Shown one piece after another: positions 16,982 through 25,038 of a stretch of DNA of 64,000 bases. A program made the translations under genes and the position numbers. Below the pieces are notes generated by a model. It had not been told where the DNA came from. It saw only the letters and a list, made by a program, of their open reading frames with translations, and ran no database searches. The stretch lies in contig NZ_CP046175.1 in assembly GCF_009708215.1 (NCBI RefSeq), forward strand, positions 434,001 through 498,000, given 5' to 3'. The DNA is from Occultella kanbiaonis. GTDB lineage: Bacteria > Actinomycetota > Actinomycetes > Actinomycetales > Beutenbergiaceae. The stretch's first letter is position 1. Each line of letters begins with the position of its first letter.

Positions 16982-17383
16982 ATGGCTACCATCCAACGAA
17001 TCCGCCCCGAAGGGCTCGTCTCCAGTCCGGCGTTCAGCCACGTGGCCGTCGTCCCGCCGGGCGCAACCACGATCTACGTCGGCGGCCAGAACGCCGTCGA
17101 CGTCGACGGCGCACTCGTCGGCGCCGAGGACGTCGCGGCGCAGTCCGTCCGCGCGCTCCAGAACGCCAGGACCGCCCTCGCCGCCGTCGGCGCGACCACG
17201 GACGACGTGGTGCAGTGGAATGTGCTGTTCGTCGAGGGCGTCGACCTCGCGGCCGCCTACGGGGCGATCGCCGGCGAGCTCGCCTCCGATGAACCTCCGC
17301 TCGTGACCGGTGCGCGGGTGTCCGGGCTCGGCGTGCCCGGAGCGCTCGTGGAGATCGGTGCGATCGCTGCCGTGCTGCGATGA
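16982..17383 (+). CDS. RidA/YjgF/YER057c/UK114 family protein
   Basis: 133 residues, a single RidA domain. 'IYVGGQNAVD' near residue 32 and 'VTGARVSGLGVPGALVEIGAIAAV' split over 104-130 correspond to the family core, including the Arg that binds the substrate carboxylate in deaminating RidA proteins. These trimeric proteins hydrolyse reactive enamine/imine intermediates or act on related small metabolites. The ribosome site is weak. It is divergent from the ABC pair, 82 bases away, and is followed by remnants of a DUF1697 gene. Confidence 0.85.
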   Translation: MATIQRIRPEGLVSSPAFSHVAVVPPGATTIYVGGQNAVDVDGALVGAEDVAAQSVRALQNARTALAAVGATTDDVVQWNVLFVEGVDLAAAYGAIAGELASDEPPLVTGARVSGLGVPGALVEIGAIAAVLR

Positions 17384-17416
17384 GGCGATCGCCGTCGCCG
17401 GCAGGCGGGGTCGCTG

Positions 17417-17642
17417 GATGACGTCGTGGCGCTCCTGCGCTGGATCAACGTGGGTGGCAGGAACCTGATCGCGATGAGCGCCTGGTCGCGCCCTTCAGAG
17501 CGGCCGGCCACCGGAACGTGCGGACGCACGGCCAGAGCGGCAATGTGTCCAGCGGATGACGGTGCGGAACTCGCGCACGAGCACCCGCCTGCTCGAACTG
17601 ATCGACGGCGATCGAGCCGTGATCGCCCGCACCACCCCATAA
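17417..17642 (+). pseudogene. Decayed DUF1697 gene (frameshifted, internally deleted)
   Basis: Three short pieces in three frames match successive parts of a DUF1697 protein. Frame one at about 17417-17490 reads VALLRWINVGGRNLIAMS, the family N-terminus. Frame two at 17494-17559 reads GHRNVRTHGQSGNVSS, equivalent to the family's VRTYIQSGNV segment, and ends in TGA. Frame three at 17556-17642 reads TVRNSRTSTRLLELI, the family C-terminus, ending in TAA. A frameshift near 17490 and loss of roughly 100 middle codons near 17555 explain the layout. The rest of the 323-base gap (17384-17706) shows nothing else. Confidence 0.6.
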
Positions 17643-17706
17643 CGATCGGATCAAACTTCGGCGCCAGGGATCGCGTCCGCCCGAACCCTGACCTAGGTTG
17701 CCGGAC

Positions 17707-18549
17707 ATGGGGAGTGTTCGAGGGGCGCGGCCGGTCGGGGCCGCGATTGCGACGATCGCGCTGGCCGCGACGGCCCTGACCGGCTGCAGCTGGTTCGGCC
17801 TGGAGCCACCCGCGCCTGTCGCCTGTGCGCAGCCAGGCGCCCCGGCGACGGCGGCCGGCGAGACGGCGCCGGTCCTCACCATCGCGCAGGGTTCGACGAG
17901 CGACCTGGTCCTGGTCGTCTACGCCGACGGCAACGTCGCCACGCACGCCGATGCCGACGCCGCCGCCGTCCCTGCGGCGGCTGCCGTCACGCTGCCGCGC
18001 TACGCAGGTGGGCCCTACCAGGGTGGCGCCGTCGGCTCGTGGGAGGGCGGGTACCTGAACACGTGCGCCCTGGACAGGCTCCACGCGCTGGCCCAGGACG
18101 GCCTCTGGGGCGACCCCGAGCCCGGCGTCGTGCAGGTCACCGATCAGCCGGAGACCCACTTCCACTACACCGACGGCGGGTCGGTCGCCGACGTCTCGGT
18201 CTACGCGCACGACTCGGGGTACACCTCTGGCCTGTCCTGGGCCGAGCGCAGGGTCCGGGACAAGATCGTCGCCCTGACCGACTTCCTCGACGTCAACGTC
18301 GTGGCAGCGGGTGGGACCCTCCCCGTCACCGAGCTCCAGATCGACGGCGACGGCGCGGTCGACGCGAACTTCACGTGGCCGTTGGCAGCCGCCCCAGCGG
18401 ACCTGCTCGGGGATGCCGGCTGCGCGGTGATCGCGGAGGCGGACGCGGTCACCCTGTACAGGTACGCGCTCGAGAACGACCTCGGCGTGCTCGAACACAA
18501 CCTCGCGGTCCGAGCGCTTCCGCCCGGCGTCGCCGGGTGTCAGCGGTGA
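17707..18549 (+). CDS. Lipoprotein of unknown function (first of a tandem pair)
   Basis: 280 residues from the ATG at 17707 (a TTG three codons earlier is possible). A signal peptide ends in the lipobox LTGC with Cys27, so the protein is anchored outside the membrane. The mature part has four further cysteines (VACAQ, NTCAL, AGCAVI, AGCQR) at positions shared with the next gene, suggesting two disulfides. Landmarks are 'VLVVYADGNVATHAD' and the C-terminal 'LAVRALPPG'. I do not recognise the family. It overlaps the paralogue by four bases. Confidence 0.75.
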   Translation: MGSVRGARPVGAAIATIALAATALTGCSWFGLEPPAPVACAQPGAPATAAGETAPVLTIAQGSTSDLVLVVYADGNVATHADADAAAVPAAAAVTLPRYAGGPYQGGAVGSWEGGYLNTCALDRLHALAQDGLWGDPEPGVVQVTDQPETHFHYTDGGSVADVSVYAHDSGYTSGLSWAERRVRDKIVALTDFLDVNVVAAGGTLPVTELQIDGDGAVDANFTWPLAAAPADLLGDAGCAVIAEADAVTLYRYALENDLGVLEHNLAVRALPPGVAGCQR

Positions 18550-19388
18550 CCGGAGCGAGCCGTCGCAGCACCACTGCGTTCGTGGCGGTCATGCTGCTCG
18601 CGGTGGTCGGCGGGTGCGCCGGCGCCCAGTCGCCGGACCCGGTGCAGGCATGCGCAGAGGGTGAGCCACCGGAGCCCTCTGGTGAACCCGGCGACGCCGA
18701 GATCCTGCTGGAGGTGGCGAGCGGGTTCGGGCCGCAGGATGTGCACACCGTCGTCTACGGCGACGGGCACGTGGCCACGCTGACCGACGAGGACGAACGT
18801 GCGCTCGCGATGCTGGCCCTGCCCCGGCACATCGCCACCCCCTACGACGCCGGTCCGGGAGCTTGGCAGGGTGGCTACCTCCCGGACTGTGCGCTGACCC
18901 AGATCCGGGACCGGGCCGAGGAGATCGTCGTCGGTGACCACGAGTTCGGCGAGCTCACCATCAGCGACTCGCCCCGCACCTTCGTCACCTACCTCGACGC
19001 GGACGGCACCGAGCACCGGGTCAACGCGTACGCGTTGGGGAGCGAGGACGGTGTCGGTGGCATCTCCGGCGCCGAGCGCCTGGCCCGGGAGCGCCTCCTG
19101 GCGCTGATCTCCGTCGTCACCGAGAACGCCACGGCCACCGAGATCCTCCCGATCGACGAGCTCCAGGTCGACGGCGTCGTGGACGCGGTCGAGGAGGACC
19201 CCGGTGGCCCCGAGTGGCCACTCGCGGAGGGCCTCGCGCAGACCCTGGACGAGCGCGACTGCGTCGTGTTCACGGGGCAGGACGCCCGGGACGTCTACCG
19301 GTTCCAGCTCGACGGCGGTTTCGCGGAGGTCGACGGGTCCCTCGCCGTGAGGGCGCTGCCGCCGGGATTCGAGGGCTGCGTCGAGTAG
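18546..19388 (+). CDS. Lipoprotein of unknown function (second of a tandem pair)
   Basis: 280 residues from the GTG in a GTGA overlap with the preceding gene; another GTG three codons earlier is possible. The lipobox is VGGC with Cys24. It keeps the same order of motifs as its neighbour: 'HTVVYGDGHVATL', 'LPRHIATPY', 'WQGGYLPDCAL', 'LPIDELQVDG' and 'LAVRALPPGFEGC', plus the four non-lipid cysteines, at about 30-35 percent identity by eye. This is an old tandem duplication kept in one operon. Function unknown; ligand binding at the cell surface is a guess. Confidence 0.75.
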   Translation: MTGASRRSTTAFVAVMLLAVVGGCAGAQSPDPVQACAEGEPPEPSGEPGDAEILLEVASGFGPQDVHTVVYGDGHVATLTDEDERALAMLALPRHIATPYDAGPGAWQGGYLPDCALTQIRDRAEEIVVGDHEFGELTISDSPRTFVTYLDADGTEHRVNAYALGSEDGVGGISGAERLARERLLALISVVTENATATEILPIDELQVDGVVDAVEEDPGGPEWPLAEGLAQTLDERDCVVFTGQDARDVYRFQLDGGFAEVDGSLAVRALPPGFEGCVE

Positions 19389-19397
19389 CCCGCCGCA

Positions 19398-19426
19398 CCC
19401 GGAGCCTGCCTCGGCGGCGGTCCGGG
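19398..19426. terminator. Weak hairpin between convergent genes
   Basis: CCCGGA (19398-19403) and TCCGGG (19421-19426) can pair around a G+C-rich 17-base loop in the 40-base gap between two convergent genes. No T-run follows on either strand, so this is a weak candidate for a shared terminator. Confidence 0.25.
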
Positions 19427-19428
19427 GG

Positions 19429-20100
19429 TCAGCGTCGACGTAGGGCCGTTCGGCGCCGCTGCGAGAAGGCCACGAACGCCCCGGCGCTGACCAGCAGGTA
19501 CCCGACGATCACGGCGACCGAGCCGAGGCCGGGCAGCCCCACCCCGGTGGCGAGGTCGACGCCCGCGGTCCCGCCGCCGTCGCGCCAGAGCGTGATGACC
19601 ACGTGCGCAGTCCAGATGGCGCCGACGAGCGCGAGCAGCCCGACCAGTCCCACGACCGGCCACGCCTTGTCCGCGAAGATCGCCAGCGCCGTCACCAGCA
19701 TGCCGGCGGCCAGTACCAGCAGCCCCGTCTGGGTCCAGGCCGGCCCGAGGGCCAGGTGCTGGTCGAGCCCCGACCAGGCCCCGGTCGCCGAGGCGACCGC
19801 GACCGCCGCCGCGGCGACGTACGCGATGCCCGTCACGGCCCGGACCAGCCGGGACCGGGCCGGCAGTCCCACCGCGAACAGGGTGGTCAGGACGAGCGGG
19901 AAGACGAAGCCGAACTGCAGGTAGGCCAGCGGGTCCGGGAACGGCGAGCCGACCACATCGGGCAGCCGCGAGAGCAGATCGCCGATGTCCGCCAGCGTGC
20001 TCACGTCATCGACCGACTCCCGTCCCCAGGGCAGCACGACCACCCCGAGCCACAGCAGCGCCAGGCCGGGCCAGATCAACAGCAACGCCTTCAGTCGCAT
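19429..20100 (-). CDS. Six-helix integral membrane protein, unknown
   Basis: 223 residues from the ATG at 20100 behind a strong AAGGAGGA; an ATG nine codons earlier has no such site. About six hydrophobic helices (roughly 5-25, 60-80, 90-110, 120-140, 150-175, 190-215) with a WGRES-containing extracellular loop after helix one. No motif of a known transporter or enzyme is visible. It lies 67 bases downstream of the GH127 gene in the same direction and could be the last gene of that operon, though a palindrome separates them. Confidence 0.7.
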   Translation of the reverse strand: MRLKALLLIWPGLALLWLGVVVLPWGRESVDDVSTLADIGDLLSRLPDVVGSPFPDPLAYLQFGFVFPLVLTTLFAVGLPARSRLVRAVTGIAYVAAAAVAVASATGAWSGLDQHLALGPAWTQTGLLVLAAGMLVTALAIFADKAWPVVGLVGLLALVGAIWTAHVVITLWRDGGGTAGVDLATGVGLPGLGSVAVIVGYLLVSAGAFVAFSQRRRTALRRR

Positions 20101-20155
20101 GGTCCTCCTTCGGGTCGAAGTCGGCATGCAACCACACGACCCTGAGAGCGCCCGT

Positions 20156-20167
20156 CCGGCGCGCCGG
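20156..20167. terminator. 12-bp GC palindrome after the GH127 operon
   Basis: CCGGCGCGCCGG begins directly after the stop codon of the GH127 gene (20168-20170, leftward). It can form only a tight hairpin with no T-run, so it may attenuate rather than end transcription, or may be chance in such G+C-rich DNA. Confidence 0.25.
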
Positions 20168-22096
20168 TCAGGACTCCCGCAGCCAGACCGCCATCGTGGA
20201 TCGGCCCCGGTTGTTCCAGGAGTAGTACGGCACCGCCGTCAGCGGCAGCTCGGTGCGGGGGGCCCGCTCGCCGAAGTACAACGAGTCCTGGTCGGCCTGG
20301 CCCCGGCTCTCGCCCCAGGCCGGTCCGGCGAGCTCCGGCACCACGCCCGACGGCGTCGCTCTCGGCTGCGGGGTCGTCTCACCCAGGAGCACGGCGTGGG
20401 CAGGCACGCCGACGTCGACGCCCTCGATGCAGTACACGAACGGGCCGCGCGTGAGCGCCACCCGCCCGGCGTCCGCGGCGACGAGCGTGCTCGCGTGGAC
20501 CCGCCGCACGTCGACGTCGAACCTCACCTCGACCGTGTCCCCGTCCGCCCACTCGCGCCGCAGCGTGACGTAACCGTTCCCGTCGACCGCGCCACCGCCG
20601 TCGGGCCGTTCGCCGTTCACGCGGACGGAGACCGAACGCGACCACGACGGCGCCCTGACCAGCAGCGACCAGGTGGCCGGTGCGGCGGTGCGGACAGTCA
20701 GGTCGACCCGGTCGCCGCCCGGCCCGGAGGTGTCCTGGCGCAGCTCGACCCGGCTGCCGGCGACCTCGGTGGTGAGCGTGGAGCCGATGAACAGGTCCAC
20801 GGCGATCGTGTCCGCCGCGGTCGCGTAGATGTAGGACCCCAGGGACGCCTCGAGCCGGGCCAGGTTCGGCGGGCAGCACGCGCAGTCGAACCAGTCGGCC
20901 CGTTCGACGGTGCCGTCGCTCGCGAGCGGGTTCTCGTAGAAGAACCGTTGCCCGTCCTCGCTGACGCCCGCGATGACCCCGTTGTGCAGGGCGCGTTCGA
21001 GGATCTCGATGTAGGCGGCCTGCCCGGTCAGGCCGGCCATCCGCCGGGCCCAGAACACGAGGCCGATCGCGGCGCAGGTCTCCGCGTAGGCGGTCTCGTT
21101 CGGCAGTGCGTGGTCGCGGGTGAAGCCCTCGTTGTGGCGGGAGTCGCCGATGCCGCCGGTGACGTACATGCGCCTGGTGGTCAGGTGGGTCCAGAGCCGT
21201 TCGCAGGCGGCCCGCAGACCCTCGTCGCCGGTCTCCGCGGCGAGGTCGGCCATCGCGCAGTACAGGTACATCGCGCGCACCGCATGGCCGACCGCCTCGG
21301 TCTGCTCCCGCACTGGCGCGTGCGACTGGTTGTACTCACCGAACTCCCGACGGCGGCCCTCGCGCTGGGGGAACATCGCGCCGAAGAACCCTGGCGTGCC
21401 GCGCCGGTCGTGCTCGAGGTCGAAGTAGTGCGGTTCGGTGCCGCGGGCGTCGACGAACGTCAGGGCGAGGTCGAGGTAGCGGCGCTCGCCGGTGGCCCGG
21501 TACAGGCGCACCAGAGCGAGCTCGACCTCCTCGTGCCCGCAGTACCCGCCGTGGTGGGCGCCGCCCGGCCCGAACTCGTCGCAGAGCAGGTCCGCGAGGC
21601 GGGTGACCACGTCCAGCAGGGTGGTCCTCCCGGTCGAGGAGTAGTGGGCCACCCCGGCCTCGATCAGGTGCCCGGCCGAGTACAGCTCGTGGGCGTCGCG
21701 CAGGTCGGTGAACCGCTGTCCCGGTGCGACCGCCGTGAAGTACACGTTCAGATAGCCGTCCTCTCGCTGCGCGCCGGCGAGCGCGGCGATGACGCCGTCC
21801 ACCTTCGCCTCGAGCGCGGGGTCCGGGTGGGTGCCGAGGACATAGCTGGCCGCCTCCAGCCACTTGGCGATGTCGGACTCCCAGAACGGGTGCGGCTTCG
21901 GCTCGTCCGACTCCGGCGTCCAAGTCAGCGCGAGGGCGCCGAGCCGGCCGGTCGCGACGAGCTGGTCGTACTGCGCGTCCAGGGTGCGTGCGCGCAGCTG
22001 TTCCTGGCGTGGGGCCCAGAACGGGTCGTGGACGACGACGTCGCGCACGTTGGCTGGCACCCGGCGGGCGACGGCGGTGGTCGGGTTCTCGGTCAT
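20168..22096 (-). CDS. GH127 glycosidase (beta-L-arabinofuranosidase-like)
   Basis: 642 residues from the ATG at 22096 behind AAGAGGAG. The (alpha/alpha)6-barrel of family GH127 (old DUF1680) covers about 20-430, followed by beta-sandwich domains. The zinc-thiolate active site is complete: ETC at 339-341 and the CC of DCACCPPN at 407-408, corresponding to Glu338, Cys340, Cys417 (nucleophile) and Cys418 of Bifidobacterium HypBA1. Glu323 in 'HNEGF' sits where the acid/base Glu322 is. No signal peptide, so cytoplasmic. Expected to remove terminal beta-L-arabinofuranose or a similar sugar from imported oligosaccharides. Last enzyme gene of a six-gene operon. Confidence 0.92.
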   Translation of the reverse strand: MTENPTTAVARRVPANVRDVVVHDPFWAPRQEQLRARTLDAQYDQLVATGRLGALALTWTPESDEPKPHPFWESDIAKWLEAASYVLGTHPDPALEAKVDGVIAALAGAQREDGYLNVYFTAVAPGQRFTDLRDAHELYSAGHLIEAGVAHYSSTGRTTLLDVVTRLADLLCDEFGPGGAHHGGYCGHEEVELALVRLYRATGERRYLDLALTFVDARGTEPHYFDLEHDRRGTPGFFGAMFPQREGRRREFGEYNQSHAPVREQTEAVGHAVRAMYLYCAMADLAAETGDEGLRAACERLWTHLTTRRMYVTGGIGDSRHNEGFTRDHALPNETAYAETCAAIGLVFWARRMAGLTGQAAYIEILERALHNGVIAGVSEDGQRFFYENPLASDGTVERADWFDCACCPPNLARLEASLGSYIYATAADTIAVDLFIGSTLTTEVAGSRVELRQDTSGPGGDRVDLTVRTAAPATWSLLVRAPSWSRSVSVRVNGERPDGGGAVDGNGYVTLRREWADGDTVEVRFDVDVRRVHASTLVAADAGRVALTRGPFVYCIEGVDVGVPAHAVLLGETTPQPRATPSGVVPELAGPAWGESRGQADQDSLYFGERAPRTELPLTAVPYYSWNNRGRSTMAVWLRES

Positions 22097-22119
22097 GGCT
22101 CCTCTTCGAGTGACAACGG

Positions 22120-23145
22120 TCAGGCAGTGGAACGGTCGGTCAGGTGGGGTGGGCCGAGCGGCACCTCGGCGCCGCCGCGGGCGAGCGACTCCCGAGCGGC
22201 GAGCACGACGCGCACGTCGGCCGTTGCGGCGGCGAGGTCCACCAGCGGCTGCCGGCCGGTGGCGATCGCGTCCGCCCAGTCCACCACGATCGAGCGGTGG
22301 CTCTCGTAATAGGACTCGGCGGCGCAGAGCGCCCGTGAACCGGTGCCGTCGACGATGCGGGCGACACCGTCGGGCCGTTCGTAGGCGACGTCGATGTCCA
22401 GCTGGGCCAGGGTGCCGAGGACCAGTCCTTCGGTCTCGACGGGCCGGGCCGGCGTGCCCCAGCAGTACAGGGACGTCCCGAGCAGCCCCGAGGCGAACCG
22501 GACGTCGAGGGTCACGGTCTCCACCCCGGCTGCGCCGCCGGCCCGGTGGGCGGCGACGGCGACGATCTCCCCGCCGAGCACGCGCAGCATGCTCGTGTGG
22601 TGGGTGCCCTGGTCCCAGAGCAGGCCGGACGCGGCCTCGCCGCCCAGCCGCCAGGGCCGGGCCCATTCGTCGCCGAGCGTGTAGGCGCGGGTGCTGCGCA
22701 GCGCCAGCACCGCGCCGACGGTGCCGTCGTCGATCGCCGCACGGGCCGCGCGCACCGCCCTCAGGTGCGGGTAGTTCTCGGCGACGGCGACCACGCGCCC
22801 GGCCCGGGCCGCCGCGATGGCCACCCGTCTGCAGTCCTCGGTGGTCAGCGCCAGCGGCTTCTCCACCAGCACGTGCAGCCCGGCGTCCAGCGCCTCGACG
22901 GCGAGGTCCGCGTGTGCCGCGTGCGGCAGGCGGATGTCGACGCCGTCCAGGTCCTCCGCGGCGCGGGCCTGCGCGAGCGAGCCGTAGGCCCGGGCGCCGA
23001 GACCACCGGCGAGCTCGGCCCGCCGGTGGTGGTTCCGGTCCACGACGGCGACCACGCTGACCTGCTCGGTCACCGGCGGGTAGACGTCGCGGGCCATGAT
23101 CGTGCCCATGGCTCCCGCGCCCACCAGCGCGATCCGCAACGTCAT
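22120..23145 (-). CDS. Gfo/Idh/MocA-family sugar dehydrogenase
   Basis: 341 residues: an N-terminal Rossmann domain with 'GAGAMG' (9-14) for NAD(P), the 'EKPLAL' motif (about 95-100) that carries the catalytic Lys, then the typical alpha/beta C-terminal domain with 'WDQGTHHTSML', whose HH pair is at the usual substrate site. Members oxidise or reduce ring hydroxyls of sugars and inositols. Its place between the permeases and a GH127 gene suggests it handles the monosaccharide released inside the cell, or helps open an unusual glycoside by oxidation-elimination. The exact substrate cannot be told. Confidence 0.9.
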   Translation of the reverse strand: MTLRIALVGAGAMGTIMARDVYPPVTEQVSVVAVVDRNHHRRAELAGGLGARAYGSLAQARAAEDLDGVDIRLPHAAHADLAVEALDAGLHVLVEKPLALTTEDCRRVAIAAARAGRVVAVAENYPHLRAVRAARAAIDDGTVGAVLALRSTRAYTLGDEWARPWRLGGEAASGLLWDQGTHHTSMLRVLGGEIVAVAAHRAGGAAGVETVTLDVRFASGLLGTSLYCWGTPARPVETEGLVLGTLAQLDIDVAYERPDGVARIVDGTGSRALCAAESYYESHRSIVVDWADAIATGRQPLVDLAAATADVRVVLAARESLARGGAEVPLGPPHLTDRSTA

Positions 23146-23152
23146 GGGGCCA

Positions 23153-24085
23153 TCATCCCTTGAGCCCCGTGAGCGTGACGCCCTCGACGAAGTACCGCTG
23201 CAGCACGAAGAACAGGACGATGATCGGCAGGATCACCACGAGCGAGGCGGCCATGAGGAGCCCCCACTGCGCGGTGTACGTGCTCTGGAACGTGGCCAGG
23301 CCGAGCGCCAGGGTGAAGTTCGAGTCGTCGGTCAGGTACAGCAGTGGGCCGAGGAAGTCGTTCCAGACGCCGATGAAGGTGAAGATCACGACGACCACTG
23401 TCACCGGCTTGGCGAGCGGCATGATGATCCGCCAGTAGACCGTCCACGGGTTCGCCCCGTCGATGTACGCGGCCTCGTCGAGTTCGTAGGGGATGGACAG
23501 GAAGAACTGCCGGAACAGGAAGATGTTGAACACGCCGCCGCCGGCGCCGGCGAAGAACGCCGGGACCGTCAGCGGGATGAACGTGTCCAGCGCGCCGAGT
23601 TCGCTCCACATCACGAACGTGGGGATCAGGGTCACCGCGTACGGCAGCATCACGCCGCTGAGCAGCAGCCCGAAGACCACGTTCCGGCCCCGCCAGCGCA
23701 GCCGGGCGAAGCTGAACGCGCTCAGCGAACAGGTGATCACGGTGCCGGTCACCACGAACAGCTCGATGATCATCGTGTTCAGGAAGTAGCGCGCGAACGG
23801 TTGCGCCGTCAGCGCCTGCGGGAAGTTCTCCCAGGCGAACGGGTCCGGGATCCACGCCGGCGGGCTCGAGAAGATCTGCGCGTCCGTCATCAGCGCACTG
23901 CGGATGAGCCAGACGAACGGCACGATCATCACGATGGCGCCGAAGGCGAGGACCAGCCAGAGGCCGGCCCGCGTCAGACCGCGTGCTTCACCGACGCGGG
24001 TGCGGGGCGAACGGCCCCGGCGCTGCACCGCGGTCGCCGTCGGCGCCGACGGGTTCTTCGGCCCGGGGGTCAGGACGCCGGTCAT
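23153..24085 (-). CDS. ABC sugar importer permease, UgpE/LacG type
   Basis: 310 residues from the ATG in an ATGA overlap with the upstream permease. A 35-residue basic N-terminus precedes six helices; the EAA loop is 'EAAYIDGANPWTVYWRIIMP', directly readable, and the tail 'QRYFVEGVTLTGLKG' is typical of the CUT1 family. Forms the channel with the next-upstream gene product. Only 7 bases separate its stop region from the dehydrogenase start. Confidence 0.93.
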   Translation of the reverse strand: MTGVLTPGPKNPSAPTATAVQRRGRSPRTRVGEARGLTRAGLWLVLAFGAIVMIVPFVWLIRSALMTDAQIFSSPPAWIPDPFAWENFPQALTAQPFARYFLNTMIIELFVVTGTVITCSLSAFSFARLRWRGRNVVFGLLLSGVMLPYAVTLIPTFVMWSELGALDTFIPLTVPAFFAGAGGGVFNIFLFRQFFLSIPYELDEAAYIDGANPWTVYWRIIMPLAKPVTVVVVIFTFIGVWNDFLGPLLYLTDDSNFTLALGLATFQSTYTAQWGLLMAASLVVILPIIVLFFVLQRYFVEGVTLTGLKG

Positions 24086-25038
24086 CGCGCGTCTCCCATC
24101 TCGTAGAACACCCAGCTGCGTGCGTTCCGGAACAACACCACGGTGACCACCATGACGATCAGGAAGAGCACCCACGCGAGCGCGCTCGCGTACCCCATCT
24201 CGCTGTCCGTGAAGGCCTTCGTGTACAGGTAGTAGATGTAGAAGAGCGTGGCGTTGTTCGGCCCGCCCTCCGTCATCACGTAGGCCTGGTTGAAGACCTG
24301 GAACGTCCCGATGACACCGGTGACCAGGTTGTAGAAGATGACCGGCGTCATGAACGGCCAGGTCACGTGGCGGAACTTCGCCCAAGCGCCGCCGCCGTCA
24401 AGGGCGACCGCCTCGTACAACTGGCCCGGCACCCCCTGCAGACCCGCCAGGAAGATGACCATGGCGTTCCCGAAGCCCCAGGTGGCCATGATCACCAGCG
24501 ACGGGATCGCCGTCGACTCCGAGTAGAGCCAGTTGGACGTGGGCAGGCCGACCGAGCGCAGGATCGTGTTGAACAGCCCGAAGTCCGGGTTGAAGATCCA
24601 GATCCACAGAACCGCGCTGGCCACCGCCGGCACGAGGGTCGGCAGGTAGTACACGGTGCGCCACAGGGACTGCCCGCGGAAGCTCTGGTTCACCAGCAAC
24701 GCGACCACGAACCCGACGAACAGGGTCAGTGGCACGGCCGCCAGCGTGTAGTAGGTGGTGACCCCGAGGGACTTCCAGAACAGTGGGTCGTCGGCCATCT
24801 CGACGTAGTTGCCGAACCCGATGAACTGCGGGTCACCGCCGATCTGCCAGTCCGTGAGGCTGAAGATCAGCGAGGCGACCATGGGCCCGATCGTGAAGAT
24901 GGCGAAACCGAGGATCGCGGGGAGTGCGAGCAGCACCCCCCAGCGCGCCTCGCCGCGCCCGAGGCGTCGGCGCGGACCACCCGGCGGACCGGGCGGCGCC
25001 TTGCGCGTCGGCGCCCGGTCCACTGTCGTGGTGGTCAT
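24082..25038 (-). CDS. ABC sugar importer permease, UgpA/LacF type
   Basis: 318 residues with six helices starting near residue 35, the 'DWQIGG' periplasmic loop common to CUT1 permeases, and an EAA loop 'YEAVALDGGGAWAKFRHVTW'. It overlaps the binding-protein gene upstream and the second permease downstream by four bases each. As in the other two importers of this window no ATPase is encoded, which fits the shared MsiK-type ATPases known in actinobacteria. Confidence 0.93.
   Translation of the reverse strand: MTTTTVDRAPTRKAPPGPPGGPRRRLGRGEARWGVLLALPAILGFAIFTIGPMVASLIFSLTDWQIGGDPQFIGFGNYVEMADDPLFWKSLGVTTYYTLAAVPLTLFVGFVVALLVNQSFRGQSLWRTVYYLPTLVPAVASAVLWIWIFNPDFGLFNTILRSVGLPTSNWLYSESTAIPSLVIMATWGFGNAMVIFLAGLQGVPGQLYEAVALDGGGAWAKFRHVTWPFMTPVIFYNLVTGVIGTFQVFNQAYVMTEGGPNNATLFYIYYLYTKAFTDSEMGYASALAWVLFLIVMVVTVVLFRNARSWVFYEMGDAR

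Noticed and set aside
17445-17882. 145-codon leftward frame over the ridA-lipoprotein gap
   Set aside because: Composition is that of a shadow frame, it overlaps the lipoprotein start, and the gap is explained better by DUF1697 remnants on the other strand.
22097-22666. N-terminal extension of the GH127 protein
   Set aside because: It reads through the dehydrogenase gene in another frame; the ATG at 22096 with AAGAGGAG fits the family length.
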